A DNA stretch of 64,000 nt. It comes from an uncultured Pelagibacteraceae bacterium. Lineage in GTDB: Bacteria > Pseudomonadota > Alphaproteobacteria > Pelagibacterales > Pelagibacteraceae. Positions 17,451 to 26,972 of this stretch are shown piece after piece. Location: positions 167,501 to 231,500 of the forward strand of contig CACNIK010000001.1 in the NCBI GenBank assembly GCA_902620525.1, written 5' to 3'. Below the pieces are notes generated by a model. The model worked only from the letters and a program-made list of their open reading frames with translations, was not told the origin of the DNA and searched no databases. Position numbers and translations under genes: made by a program. How positions within the stretch are numbered: position 1 is the stretch's first letter; every line of letters begins with the position of its first letter.

Positions 17451-17585
17451 ATGAAAAGAACTTACCAACCAAGTAAATTAGTAAGAAAAAGAAGACACGG
17501 ATTTCGATCTAGAATGGCTACCAAAGGTGGGAGAAAGCTAATTGCTAGAAGACGAGCAAAAGGAAGAAAAACTATATCAACCTAA
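17451..17585 (+). CDS. rpmH: 50S ribosomal protein L34
   Basis: A 44-aa basic protein: [18 protein letters not shown], then [20 protein letters not shown], the full L34 signature. It is a late-assembling large-subunit protein. It opens the classic rpmH-rnpA-yidD-yidC cluster and ends 1 bp before the rnpA start. Confidence 0.97.
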   Translation: MKRTYQPSKLVRKRRHGFRSRMATKGGRKLIARRRAKGRKTIST

Positions 17586-17586
17586 A

Positions 17587-17931
17587 ATGATAAAGCTTGA
17601 AAGTTTAAAAAAAAGCGATCATTTCAAGCTTGTTTTAAATGGTAAAAAAGTCCATACCAATTTTTACTCAATTTTTGCAACTAAGAATTTTTTAAAGCTT
17701 AGAAAAAATACTTTACTTATTAGCTTTGTAGCAAAGAAGAAAATTGGTAACGCAGTAAAAAGAAATAGAATAAGGCGAAAATTGAAAGCAATAACTCAGA
17801 AAATTTTAAAAATAAAAGGTGCAATTAATACTAATAATACTTATATAATAATTTGTAAAACAAAATCCTATACGGAGAAGTACGACAAAATATTTTTAGA
17901 AATGCAAAAAAGTTTTAAAAAACTAAATTAA
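17587..17931 (+). CDS. rnpA: ribonuclease P protein component
   Basis: A 114-aa basic protein that supports RNase P RNA in cleaving tRNA 5' leaders. The conserved core is FVAKKKIGNAVKRNRIRRKLK, including the RNR motif. I chose ATG at 17587 (MIKLESLKKSDHFKLV), 1 bp after rpmH, because it matches usual N-termini; an upstream TTG start would overlap rpmH by 44 bp. Confidence 0.95.
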   Translation: MIKLESLKKSDHFKLVLNGKKVHTNFYSIFATKNFLKLRKNTLLISFVAKKKIGNAVKRNRIRRKLKAITQKILKIKGAINTNNTYIIICKTKSYTEKYDKIFLEMQKSFKKLN

Positions 17932-18192
17932 ATGAACAAGATCTTAATAAAAGCTGTAATTTTAATTATCAATATATACAAATATTTTTTTTCACCACTG
18001 TTAGGAAATAAATGTAGGTTTTTACCATCATGTTCGGATTACTGTATCGAATGTTTAAAAGAGCATGGTTTCTTCAAAGGGCTCTATTTAAGTTTTAAAA
18101 GAATTATTAAATGTCATCCTATCAAATTTTTAGGTGGAAACTCAGGATTAGATTTGGTGCCAAAAAAAGGGAATATAAAAAATGGACAATAG
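17932..18192 (+). CDS. yidD: membrane protein insertion efficiency factor YidD
   Basis: An 86-aa protein with the family core: YKYFFSPLLGNKCRFLPSCSDY, with an amphipathic N-terminus, and C..C/C residues conserved. It assists YidC-dependent membrane insertion. Start ATG follows the rnpA stop directly, and its end overlaps yidC by 11 bp. Confidence 0.94.
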   Translation: MNKILIKAVILIINIYKYFFSPLLGNKCRFLPSCSDYCIECLKEHGFFKGLYLSFKRIIKCHPIKFLGGNSGLDLVPKKGNIKNGQ

Positions 18193-19873
18193 GAATGTTT
18201 TTGTAGCAATTGCTTTATCAATGGCAGTTCTTCTTTTCTGGGGTGCTTTTTTTGAGACGCCTAGGCAAGTTAAAGAAACTCAAACACTTAATAATGTTCA
18301 AACTAATCAGAATGAAACACAAAGTGATATAACACCAAATATTAATCAAGAAAGAGTTATAAAAAAAATTTCTAGAAAAGACGCGCTAACAGAGAATGAC
18401 AGAGTAATTATTGAGAATGAAAAAGTTATAGGATCTATTTCATTAAAGGGAGCTATATTCGATGACTTGTCATTTAAAAATTATAAAAAAGATTTGAAAT
18501 CTGAAGAGAATGTTGTGCTTCTTAATCCAAAAGATATAGAGGATGGATATTTTATAGAATCTGGATGGGCAAGTGTTGGAAATGAAGTTAAAGTTCCTGG
18601 AGTAGACTCCCTCTGGCAAGTCAAAGGAAACAGAGTTTTAAGTGAAAAAAATGATGTTGTGCTAGAATGGAATAATGGAAAAGGTTTAATTTTTAAAAAA
18701 ACAATAAAATTAGATGAAAAATATTTGTTTAAAATAAAGCAGGAGGTGAAGAATAACACATCGTCAAAGATAAATCTTTATCCATATTCTCAAATTACTA
18801 GAAATAAAAAACCTGACGATGTCATGGGTTTCTATATTTTGCACGAAGGTTTTATTGGAGTATTCGATGGTGAATTAAAAGAAGATGATTATGATGATAT
18901 TAAAGATAAAAAAATTGTAAGAAATTCTGATAATGGTTGGTTAGGAATTACAGATAAATATTGGGTAACTGCTATTGTCCCTCCAAAAGATAAAAATTTC
19001 AAATCTACATTTCTTTATAAAGATAATTTTAGAGCAAATTATATATTAAATTCACCCGTTACAATTAATCCTAAAAGCACTTCAAGTAACGAAGTAAGAT
19101 TGTTTGTGGCGGCTAAAGAGGTAGAAACAGTAGACGGATACGCTGAAAGTGAAAATATTGAAAAATTTGATTTAACAATTGACTGGGGTTGGTTTTATTT
19201 TTTCACTAAACCTCTATTTTTCGTAATTGATTATTTATTTAAGCTTTCAGGTAACTTTGGAATAGCAATTGTTCTTATAACCCTAGCTATTAGAATTATA
19301 TTCTTTCCGCTCGCAAATTACTCATTTAGATCAATGGCTAAAATGAAGGCTGTTCAACCAGAAATGACAAGGCTTAAGGAACTTCATAAAGAAGATAAAG
19401 TCAAATTGCAGCAAGAAATGATGGCTTTATATAGAAAAGAAAAAATCAATCCAGCTTCTGGATGTTTACCAATTTTAATACAAATACCTTTTTTCTTCGC
19501 TATATATAAAATGTTATTTATATCTTTAGAGATGAGACATCAGCCTTTTTTTGGGTGGATACAAGATTTGTCTGCTAAAGATCCAACTACAATTTTTAAT
19601 TTATTTGGATTAATACCTTGGGATCCTCCAGGATTTCTAATTATAGGTATATGGCCAATATTAATGGGGCTTTCAATGTACGTGCAACAAAAATTAAATC
19701 CTGCACCAGCTGATCCGATTCAAGCTAAAATTTTTGCATTCTTTCCTTTATTTTTGACAATAATTTTAGCACCCTTCCCATCTGGATTAGTTGTTTATTG
19801 GACGGTTAATAACATTCTCACGATAGCTCAACAGTGGGTTATTATGCGAAAAACAAAAGTTAAAACCAACTAA
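18182..19873 (+). CDS. yidC: membrane protein insertase YidC
   Basis: A 563-aa insertase. N-terminal helix at about residues 6-23 (VFVAIALSMAVLLFWGAFF), a large periplasmic beta-sandwich domain to about 335, then the conserved five-helix core (FGIAIVLITLAIRIIFFPLA with its hydrophilic-groove arginine; MKAVQPEMTRLKE). It works alone or with SecYEG. Full-length Gram-negative type. Directly followed by argB. Confidence 0.96.
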   Translation: MDNRNVFVAIALSMAVLLFWGAFFETPRQVKETQTLNNVQTNQNETQSDITPNINQERVIKKISRKDALTENDRVIIENEKVIGSISLKGAIFDDLSFKNYKKDLKSEENVVLLNPKDIEDGYFIESGWASVGNEVKVPGVDSLWQVKGNRVLSEKNDVVLEWNNGKGLIFKKTIKLDEKYLFKIKQEVKNNTSSKINLYPYSQITRNKKPDDVMGFYILHEGFIGVFDGELKEDDYDDIKDKKIVRNSDNGWLGITDKYWVTAIVPPKDKNFKSTFLYKDNFRANYILNSPVTINPKSTSSNEVRLFVAAKEVETVDGYAESENIEKFDLTIDWGWFYFFTKPLFFVIDYLFKLSGNFGIAIVLITLAIRIIFFPLANYSFRSMAKMKAVQPEMTRLKELHKEDKVKLQQEMMALYRKEKINPASGCLPILIQIPFFFAIYKMLFISLEMRHQPFFGWIQDLSAKDPTTIFNLFGLIPWDPPGFLIIGIWPILMGLSMYVQQKLNPAPADPIQAKIFAFFPLFLTIILAPFPSGLVVYWTVNNILTIAQQWVIMRKTKVKTN

Positions 19874-20743
19874 ATGTCTGAGGAAAAAAAAGTAGATGAA
19901 ATAAAAAAATTTTGGCCTAAGGATGCTCCAAATTTTGATAACGTTCCAAAATATATTAATAAGTACAAAAAAGAGCTTATAGTAATAAAATATGGTGGAA
20001 ACGTTTTAATTGACAGAAAAATTTTTAATAACTTTATTGAAGATATTAGTGTTTTAAATAAATTAGGACTTTCAGTTATTGTTGTGCACGGAGGAGGTCC
20101 AAGAATAGAAAGAAAGTTAAAAGAGGAAAATATTCAAACAAAATTTATTAATGGATTAAGAGTTACCGATGAAAAAGTAATTTCTATAGTTGAGAATGTA
20201 TTAATTGATTTTAACAAGGATATTGTGGACTCTTTGAAAAAAAAAGGTTCAGAGGCTGTTACGATTACATCAAAAACTAATAATGTAATTAATGTTGTTC
20301 CTGATAATAAAGAACTTGGATTTGTTGGTATTCCAGACAGAATTAACATTGAGTTTCTTAAAGAAATCATAAATAAAAAACAGATACCGGTTATAGCTCC
20401 CTTGGGAATTGATAAAAATAAAAATACTTACAATATAAATGGCGATACTGCGGCTAGTGCAATAGCAAAAAAACTTAGATCAAGAAGACTTTTGCTTATG
20501 ACAAATGTTGAGGGTGTTTATGACGATAGAAAAACTTTAATATCTGAAATTAAACCTTTTGATATCGAGAATTTAGTTAAATTGAAAATAGTACAAGGAG
20601 GAATGATTCCTAAAATAAAAAACTGTATAGATGCAGTTGAAAATGGAGTTAGGGGTGTTGTTATACTTGATGGAAGAAAACCTCATTCAATATTAGATGA
20701 GATATTTTCAGATAAAGGTTCGGGAACACTGATAAGAAAATGA
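19874..20743 (+). CDS. argB: acetylglutamate kinase
   Basis: A 289-aa amino-acid kinase phosphorylating N-acetylglutamate in arginine biosynthesis. KYGGNVL near residue 38 replaces the usual KYGG(N/H)AM, VVHGGGPRI is the glycine-rich loop, and NINGDTAA and GGMIPK motifs are present. The long N-terminal segment before the kinase core resembles arginine-feedback-sensitive enzymes. ATG follows the yidC stop without a gap, so it is probably read from the rpmH promoter region. Confidence 0.95.
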   Translation: MSEEKKVDEIKKFWPKDAPNFDNVPKYINKYKKELIVIKYGGNVLIDRKIFNNFIEDISVLNKLGLSVIVVHGGGPRIERKLKEENIQTKFINGLRVTDEKVISIVENVLIDFNKDIVDSLKKKGSEAVTITSKTNNVINVVPDNKELGFVGIPDRINIEFLKEIINKKQIPVIAPLGIDKNKNTYNINGDTAASAIAKKLRSRRLLLMTNVEGVYDDRKTLISEIKPFDIENLVKLKIVQGGMIPKIKNCIDAVENGVRGVVILDGRKPHSILDEIFSDKGSGTLIRK

Positions 20744-21405
20744 AAGAATTGAAGAATATAAAATTTTGGCTTTTTGATCTGGATAATACTTTATATTCAG
20801 GAGCTACTAAAGTTTTTGAACAAGTTGATAAAAAAATGACCTATTATATTTCCTCTAAATTGAATATCAGCAAAGAAGAGGCAAGAAAAATTCAAAAAAA
20901 TTATTTTGTAGAATATAACACAACGCTAAACGGTATGATTAAAAATCATAAAATTGATGCAAATGAATTTCTAGAATTTGTTCATGATATTGATCTAAGC
21001 TTTTTGAAAGAAGACAGGCAATTAGATGAGCAAATCGAAAAAATTGAAGGAAAAAAAATTATATTTACTAATGGGTCACTAGCACATGCTAAAAATGTAA
21101 CAAAAAAACTTGGAATAGAAAGGCATTTCGATGACATTTTCGACATAGTCAGCGCGGACTTTATACCCAAGCCTTCTATTGAAACTTACAAAAAAATTAT
21201 AGAAAAATACAAAATTGAGCCACAATATAGTATATTTATTGAGGATATTGCGCGAAATTTAAAACCCGCTTACGAACTAGGAATGAAAACTGTATGGATA
21301 ATAAATGACGAGCCTTGGGCTGCTGAGTTTTCAAACTCAAGTTTTATTAACTATAGGACGGATAAATTGTCAAAATTTTTAAAGGAGATAAATGAAAGTA
21401 AATGA
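20740..21405 (+). CDS. HAD-family hydrolase, pyrimidine 5'-nucleotidase type
   Basis: A 221-aa haloacid-dehalogenase-fold phosphatase. Motif [10 protein letters not shown] (nucleophile D near residue 14), motif II FTNGS, and the motif IV region [12 protein letters not shown] are present. The DLDNTLY and FTN pattern places it with SDT1/pyrimidine 5'-nucleotidase-like HADs. It overlaps argB (ATGA) and dapD by 14 bp, in the argB-HAD-dapD-dapE run; a housekeeping phosphatase role is likely but the substrate is unproven. Confidence 0.85.
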   Translation: MKELKNIKFWLFDLDNTLYSGATKVFEQVDKKMTYYISSKLNISKEEARKIQKNYFVEYNTTLNGMIKNHKIDANEFLEFVHDIDLSFLKEDRQLDEQIEKIEGKKIIFTNGSLAHAKNVTKKLGIERHFDDIFDIVSADFIPKPSIETYKKIIEKYKIEPQYSIFIEDIARNLKPAYELGMKTVWIINDEPWAAEFSNSSFINYRTDKLSKFLKEINESK

Positions 21406-22219
21406 ATTAGAAAAAATAATTAATGATGCATTTGAGGATAAACAAAATATATCGAACTCTTCGGATAAGAAGATTTTAGATGCTATAAATGAAACAATTA
21501 ATTTAACTGACAAAGGATCAATAAGAGTAGCAGAAAAGAAAAATGGCAAATGGTCTGTAAATCAATGGGTTAAAAAGGCAATCTTACTAAGTTTCAAGAT
21601 AAACAAAATGACAATGTCTAAAGGTCCTTACACAACTTGGTATGATAAAATTCCAGGCAAATCAGTTAGTTGGAACGAAGATGATTGGAAAAAAGCTGGT
21701 TATCGACACGTTCCAAACGGAGTTGTAAGAAGAGGTTCTTACATTGCAAAAAATGTTGTCCTAATGCCATGTTTTGTTAACTTGGGTGCATATGTAGACG
21801 AAGGAACAATGATAGATACTTGGGCATCTGTTGGTTCTTGTGCACAAATAGGAAAAAACTGTCATGTTTCAGGAGGTGCTGGGATCGGGGGAGTTTTAGA
21901 GCCATTACAAGCGGGGCCAGTTATCATAGAGGATGATTGCTTTATAGGTGCTAGATCAGAAATAGCTGAAGGAGTACTTGTTGAAAAAGGAGCAGTTATT
22001 TCCATGGGTGTTTATATTGGAGCGTCAACCAAAATCGTAGACAGAAATACTGGTGAAATAACTTACGGTAAAGTTCCAGCATACTCTGTTGTAGTTCCAG
22101 GGAGTTTACCTAATAAAAAAAATCCGGATGGACCAAATTTATATTGTGCAGTTATTGTAAAAAAAGTTGATGAAAAAACTAGAAGCAAAACTTCAATTAA
22201 TGATTTATTAAGAGACTAA
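21392..22219 (+). CDS. dapD: 2,3,4,5-tetrahydropyridine-2,6-dicarboxylate N-succinyltransferase
   Basis: A 275-aa left-handed beta-helix enzyme in the succinylase branch of the lysine/diaminopimelate pathway. Hexapeptide repeats run through about residues 115-215 ([22 protein letters not shown], given in part; [13 protein letters not shown]). Length equals the usual 274-275. It overlaps the HAD gene and abuts dapE, its pathway partner. Confidence 0.96.
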   Translation: MKVNELEKIINDAFEDKQNISNSSDKKILDAINETINLTDKGSIRVAEKKNGKWSVNQWVKKAILLSFKINKMTMSKGPYTTWYDKIPGKSVSWNEDDWKKAGYRHVPNGVVRRGSYIAKNVVLMPCFVNLGAYVDEGTMIDTWASVGSCAQIGKNCHVSGGAGIGGVLEPLQAGPVIIEDDCFIGARSEIAEGVLVEKGAVISMGVYIGASTKIVDRNTGEITYGKVPAYSVVVPGSLPNKKNPDGPNLYCAVIVKKVDEKTRSKTSINDLLRD

Positions 22220-23377
22220 ATGCAAATAATTAACGAATTAACTTTATCTAAAGATTTAATAAAATTTCCAAGCATTACTCCTGTCGACGCAGGTGCAATT
22301 AAGTTTATGAGTAAAAAATTAAAATCTTTGGGCTTTAAATGTAAAATACTAGAGTTTAAAAAAGGAAAGGGTAAGCCAATTAAGAATCTTTACGCCAGAT
22401 TGGGAAAAAAACAACCTAATCTATGTTATGCAGGACACACAGATGTTGTTCCTCCGGGAAATTACAGTGATTGGACAGTAAATCCTTTTAAACCTCAAGT
22501 TAAAAAAGGTTATTTAATTGGTAGAGGTGCAAATGATATGAAAAGTTCAATTGCTTGTTTTGTTTCTGCTGTAAGTGAGTACGTAAAAAAAAACAAAAAT
22601 TTCAATGGTTCAATAAGTTTTCTCATCACTGGAGATGAAGAAGGATACGCCACTAACGGAACAAAAAAAGTTGTTGAATATTTGAAAAAGAAAAAAGAAA
22701 AAATAAATTTTTGTATAGTAGGAGAGCCAACTAATCCAAAAAAATTAGGTGAAATGATTAAAATTGGACGTAGAGGTAGCCTTACTGCTGAGCTAGAAAT
22801 ATTCGGAACGCAAGGTCATATTGCATATCCACATCTATCTAATAACCCTATCAATACGTTAGTAAAAATTTGTTCGGAACTTAAAAGAAAAAAATTAGAT
22901 AAAGGAAACAAAAATTTTCAACCCTCGAATCTTGAATTTACAAGTCTTTATGTGCAAAATAAAGCACATAATGTTATTCCATCTTCTGCTAAAACTCAGT
23001 TTAATGTGAGATACAACAATCTTCAGACTGCTGCAAAACTTAAAAGAAAAATAAATCTGATCATAAAAAATATTTCTAAAAAGAACAAATGTAATTACAA
23101 AATTAATTATTTAGAAAGTGGAGACTCTTTTTTAACAAAGCCTGGCAAAAATATTTTATTAGCCAGAAAAGTAATTAAGAAAATCACTAAGGTTACTCCT
23201 GTTTTTTCTACTACTGGAGGTACATCAGATGCGCGATTTATAAAAAAAATTGCTCCATGTCTAGAATTTGGATTAGTAAACAAAACTATGCATAAAATTG
23301 ATGAGTGTGTTTCTTTAAAAGATCTAAGCAAACTTAAAAAAATTTATTACAATTTTTTAATTGAGTATTTTAAGTGA
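22220..23377 (+). CDS. dapE: succinyl-diaminopimelate desuccinylase
   Basis: A 385-aa M20-family zinc amidohydrolase. Metal and catalytic motifs: AGHTDVVPPG, GANDMKSSIA and TGDEEGYATNGT with the EE pair, and a late TTGGTSDARFI. It removes succinate from N-succinyl-LL-DAP. The ATG follows the dapD stop directly. Its stop overlaps the next gene's GTG start (GTGA). Confidence 0.95.
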   Translation: MQIINELTLSKDLIKFPSITPVDAGAIKFMSKKLKSLGFKCKILEFKKGKGKPIKNLYARLGKKQPNLCYAGHTDVVPPGNYSDWTVNPFKPQVKKGYLIGRGANDMKSSIACFVSAVSEYVKKNKNFNGSISFLITGDEEGYATNGTKKVVEYLKKKKEKINFCIVGEPTNPKKLGEMIKIGRRGSLTAELEIFGTQGHIAYPHLSNNPINTLVKICSELKRKKLDKGNKNFQPSNLEFTSLYVQNKAHNVIPSSAKTQFNVRYNNLQTAAKLKRKINLIIKNISKKNKCNYKINYLESGDSFLTKPGKNILLARKVIKKITKVTPVFSTTGGTSDARFIKKIAPCLEFGLVNKTMHKIDECVSLKDLSKLKKIYYNFLIEYFK

Positions 23378-24300
23378 AGACAGGTTTTATATCTTCTAAG
23401 AGTTCATTAAATCATGATACTGGTAATGGACACCCAGAAAATAAATATAGAATACAATCCATTTTAGAAAGATTAAAAAAAAGAAATTTCTCTAATCTTC
23501 AATGGTATGAGCCAGGAAAGTTTGATGAGTCTTATCTCAGTAAAACTCATAATAATCTTTATATCAAAGAAGTAAAAAATGCTTTTCCAAAGAAAGGACA
23601 AATCTTTTTAGATGGTGATACAGTTATTTCTCCTGGAAGCAAAGAGGCATCTTATGATGCTGTAGCCTCAATCATTTCTGCAATCGACTCTGTTAAGACT
23701 AAAAAATTAAAGAATGCATTTTGTGCAGTAAGACCACCTGGACATCATGCTGAATATGATAAAGCTATGGGGTTTTGTATTTTTAATAACGTTGCTGTTG
23801 GTACAAATTATTTAATTGATAAATACAAATTACAAAGAGTTGCAATAATAGATTTTGATGTGCACCATGGCAATGGAACACAAAATATTTTTTATTCCAA
23901 CGAAAAAGTCCTATATATTTCTACACACCAGTATCCTCATTTTCCTGGAACTGGGGCAAGTCATGAGAAAGGATCTCACAATAATATATTCAATCTACCT
24001 TTGCCCGCAGGCACCAACTCTAATGAGTATTTTGATGCTTACGAACACGTTTTAAAAAAACTAAATGAATTCAAACCAGAATTCATATTTTTTTCTGCTG
24101 GCTTTGATGCTCATGAAGATGATCCACTTTCAAATATTAATTTAAAATCACAAGATTATTTTGAGATAACAAAAAGAACATTAATAGCTTCAAGAGATTA
24201 TTGTAAAGGAAATATAGTTTCTATTCTTGAAGGTGGCTACGATTTAAATGCATTAGCAGAAAGTACAGAAGAACATATTAAAGCTCTTATAGAATTTTAA
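23374..24300 (+). CDS. histone deacetylase-fold amidohydrolase
   Basis: A 308-aa class II HDAC-like protein. RPPGHHAE (H124-H125), zinc ligands D162 and H164 in DFDVHHGNGTQ and D245 in SAGFDAHEDDPL, and the catalytic tyrosine Y289 in EGGYD are all present, so it should be active. Bacterial members act on acetylpolyamines, acetyl-lysine or other acyl amides. GTG start at 23374 overlaps the dapE stop; no ATG lies near. It is followed 2 bp later by a SET-domain gene, an unusual pairing. Confidence 0.9.
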   Translation: MKTGFISSKSSLNHDTGNGHPENKYRIQSILERLKKRNFSNLQWYEPGKFDESYLSKTHNNLYIKEVKNAFPKKGQIFLDGDTVISPGSKEASYDAVASIISAIDSVKTKKLKNAFCAVRPPGHHAEYDKAMGFCIFNNVAVGTNYLIDKYKLQRVAIIDFDVHHGNGTQNIFYSNEKVLYISTHQYPHFPGTGASHEKGSHNNIFNLPLPAGTNSNEYFDAYEHVLKKLNEFKPEFIFFSAGFDAHEDDPLSNINLKSQDYFEITKRTLIASRDYCKGNIVSILEGGYDLNALAESTEEHIKALIEF

Positions 24301-24302
24301 TT

Positions 24303-24773
24303 ATGAAAAAACTTTACAAAGTAAAAAAATCTAAGATTGACAAAAGAGGTTTATATGCTGCTAAAAGTATAAAAAAGGATACTAAAATTATAGAGTACAA
24401 GGGAAAAATTATTACTGTTAAAGAAACGGAAACCAATCCTAAATTTGATAACGATAAAGCAATATATTTATTTAATTTAAACAAAAAATATGATTTAGAC
24501 GGCGATTTTAAATACAATACTGCTAGACTTATAAATCATTCTTGCGATCCTAATTGTGAAGTTGATGGTGTTGGCCTCAAATTATGGATCTATGCTATTA
24601 AAGACATCAAAAAAGATGAAGAGTTAACTTACGACTATGGTTTTAGCTTCGATAAAGATTATAAGGATTTTCCATGTAGGTGTGGTGCAAAAAATTGTGT
24701 TGGTTTTATTGTAAATTCACAATCAAGATGGAGGATCAAAAAATTGAGAAAGAGGAAATCTGTTAATAAGTAA
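24303..24773 (+). CDS. SET domain protein (putative lysine methyltransferase)
   Basis: A 156-aa stand-alone SET domain with post-SET. RGLYAAKSI at 15-23 opens the fold; LINHSCDPNC (N78-H79-S80-C81) and LTYDYGF (Y110) form the SAM and lysine site; CRCGAKNC (C125, C127, C132) with C81 would bind the post-SET zinc. All key residues are present, so protein-lysine methylation is plausible, with ribosomal or nucleoid proteins as likely targets. It is probably cotranscribed with the HDAC-like gene. Its 3' end overlaps truA by 11 bp. Confidence 0.92.
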   Translation: MKKLYKVKKSKIDKRGLYAAKSIKKDTKIIEYKGKIITVKETETNPKFDNDKAIYLFNLNKKYDLDGDFKYNTARLINHSCDPNCEVDGVGLKLWIYAIKDIKKDEELTYDYGFSFDKDYKDFPCRCGAKNCVGFIVNSQSRWRIKKLRKRKSVNK

Positions 24774-25503
24774 CTTTGTATAAGTATAATCCTCTTGAGG
24801 GAGCGGGAGGTGCGCAAAGAGATCTTTTTTTTAAATTAAATAATCTTTTTAATTTATCGATATTCCATTTTCCTTCACCAATAACTTTTAAACAGCCCAC
24901 CATAGATCTTACTTGTTGTTGTAGGAAAGACTTAGATGAAAAAATTATTATAATTTTATCACCTTTTTTTGTAAGAGAAGATTTTTCAATAGTTCTTACT
25001 GGTGATTTTGCGCCACAAGATGATGATCTAAAAGCATTAAAATTATGTGTTCCAGAAAATAATTTAACGGCTTTTTTCATATTATTGACATTTAATTTTT
25101 TTTTAACCAACCAAGCTCTATTATTATCTAATACTAAAAAGTTTTTTCTATTAACTATTATGTATTTATAGGTTCTTTTTTTTGCATTAAATCTCGAATG
25201 GAAATTTAATTTTTTTTTCTTAATGGAGTGAACGCTTATATTTTTTTTACTTAAAAAAAAGTTTAAAGAATTCAAAAATTTTTTGTCATTTTCTATTTTA
25301 TCACAAAAAAAGTTTGCTGATTGACCAATTGCATGAACACCGGCATCAGTTCTTCCAGAACCGATGATTCGTATTTTTTTTTTTAATATTTTTCTTAAAG
25401 CTCTCTCTATCTCATTTTGAATTGAAGAACCATTTTTTTGATATTGCCAACCGTTGTAATACGTACCGTCATATTCAATGATTATTTGATAATTTGACTT
25501 CAA
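24763..25503 (-). CDS. truA: tRNA pseudouridine synthase A
   Basis: A 246-aa enzyme making pseudouridine at positions 38-40 of the anticodon stem. Catalytic D53 in GSGRTDAGVHA; C-terminal FLQQQVRSMVG and the final PPAPSRGLYL motif are typical. It overlaps fmt by 4 bp, forming the def-fmt-truA run common in alphaproteobacteria. Confidence 0.96.
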   Translation of the reverse strand: MKSNYQIIIEYDGTYYNGWQYQKNGSSIQNEIERALRKILKKKIRIIGSGRTDAGVHAIGQSANFFCDKIENDKKFLNSLNFFLSKKNISVHSIKKKKLNFHSRFNAKKRTYKYIIVNRKNFLVLDNNRAWLVKKKLNVNNMKKAVKLFSGTHNFNAFRSSSCGAKSPVRTIEKSSLTKKGDKIIIIFSSKSFLQQQVRSMVGCLKVIGEGKWNIDKLKRLFNLKKRSLCAPPAPSRGLYLYKVTY

Positions 25504-26417
25504 TTTAGTTTAGTGCCTTCCTTTAGATTGTTGCCTATCAAAAATTCTATAGCGTTCATTTCCTTTTTTCCTTCTCTCTGTAGTTTCAAAATTTGTATAG
25601 CATTTACTGTACAACCTACGGTTAATTTGTCGTCAAGTACTTTACCTTCTTCACCTTTTTGAATTATTTCTTTAGCTTTTAAAATTTTTATTCTTTCATT
25701 TTTTAACAAGCACCAGGCACCTGGTTTAGGATTAAATGCATTAATTTTCGCAATAATGTTTTCGGCTTTGTCTTTCCAATTTATTCGAGTTTCAAGTTTA
25801 TCTATTTTTTTTGCATATGTTGCACTTTTTTCATTTTGTTGTTTAAATTTTACTTTACTCGAAAAAATTAATTCGATTGAGTCCTTTAAAGCTCCTGCTC
25901 CCAAAACAGATAGTTTCTTACTTAATTCTCCACTTGTTGTATCTTTATTAATCTTCACTGAAACTTGTTTTATAAAAGGTCCGGCGTCAAGTTTTTTCTC
26001 TATTTTCATTATCGAAATTCCTGTTTCTTTATCCTTATTTAAAATAGCTCTTTCTATAGGGGCCGCACCTCTCCATTTAGGCAGTAGTGATGCATGCAAA
26101 TTTAAAAAAATTAAATTAGGATTTTTTAAATAAATATCGGGAATTATTTGTCCATAAGCAACAACTACAACAAGGTCTGGATTTAATTTTATAAAGTTTT
26201 TATATTCATTTTCACTATTTAAATTATTCGTATTTACTTTTATTCCCTCATTTTCAGAGAAAACATGGACAGCGGTTTTAAGTGTTTTTTGACCCCTAGA
26301 TTTTTTTTTAGGTGGTTGAGTATAAACACAAACAATTTTATGTTTAGATTGTTTTAAAACTTTTAAGGATGGTATAGAGAACTCAGGAGTTCCCATAAAA
26401 ACAATTTTCAATGACAT
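25500..26417 (-). CDS. fmt: methionyl-tRNA formyltransferase
   Basis: A 305-aa enzyme formylating initiator Met-tRNA. The N-terminal GART domain has FMGTPEFSIP at 6-15 and the catalytic NLHASLLPKWRGAAPI block; an OB-fold C-terminal domain follows. It lies 13 bp downstream of def, the deformylase, as expected. Confidence 0.96.
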   Translation of the reverse strand: MSLKIVFMGTPEFSIPSLKVLKQSKHKIVCVYTQPPKKKSRGQKTLKTAVHVFSENEGIKVNTNNLNSENEYKNFIKLNPDLVVVVAYGQIIPDIYLKNPNLIFLNLHASLLPKWRGAAPIERAILNKDKETGISIMKIEKKLDAGPFIKQVSVKINKDTTSGELSKKLSVLGAGALKDSIELIFSSKVKFKQQNEKSATYAKKIDKLETRINWKDKAENIIAKINAFNPKPGAWCLLKNERIKILKAKEIIQKGEEGKVLDDKLTVGCTVNAIQILKLQREGKKEMNAIEFLIGNNLKEGTKLN

Positions 26418-26430
26418 TTGATTTTTGAAG

Positions 26431-26955
26431 TTAAACTATTACCCTATCAATTTCTTTTGTTTGTTTTTTGTTTTTTTTTAAAATTAAATCTTTTTTTAAT
26501 TTTGATAAGTGATCTATAAATAATACTCCGTCCAGGTGATCAACTTCATGTTGAATGCAAGTAGCTAAAAGGCCATCAGCATTAATTTCTCTTTTTTTAC
26601 CATCATAATCTAAAAAGTTCACTTTGCATGAGCTGGGTCTTTTTACTTCTGCGAACTGATTGGGTATTGATAAACACCCCTCCTCATAAGAAATTAGTTC
26701 GTTTGATTTGAAAGTAATTTGAGGGTTAACGATAAATAAAGGGTCTTTTTTTTCACCATCTTTTGACAAATCAATCACAATAATTCTTTTTAAAATTCCA
26801 ACTTGAACTGCCGCAAGTCCAATTCCTGGCGCTGCGTACATAGTCTCCAACATGTCATCCATTAAGTTTTTTACTTCTTTATTTACCGAAGTGACTGGTA
26901 AAGAAACTTTTCTTAGTAAAGGGTCTGGTATTGTAATTATTTGTTTTTTTGCCAT
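26431..26955 (-). CDS. def: peptide deformylase
   Basis: A 174-aa metalloenzyme removing formyl from nascent chains. The three motifs are present: GIGLAAVQVG, EEGCLSIP and QHEVDHLDG, giving the Cys and two His metal ligands. Length is normal. It is the first gene of def-fmt-truA, 17 bp downstream of the large secreted protein gene. Confidence 0.96.
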   Translation of the reverse strand: MAKKQIITIPDPLLRKVSLPVTSVNKEVKNLMDDMLETMYAAPGIGLAAVQVGILKRIIVIDLSKDGEKKDPLFIVNPQITFKSNELISYEEGCLSIPNQFAEVKRPSSCKVNFLDYDGKKREINADGLLATCIQHEVDHLDGVLFIDHLSKLKKDLILKKNKKQTKEIDRVIV

Positions 26956-26972
26956 TTGAGATTTTACTACAA

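Noticed and set aside
17542-17586. TTG start for rnpA inside rpmH
   Set aside because: An ATG 1 bp after the rpmH stop fits RnpA N-termini better.
24776-25171. 131-codon frame opposite truA
   Set aside because: Pure shadow of the truA coding strand with no protein-like pattern; similar shadows oppose cobT, trkH, argJ and gltB.
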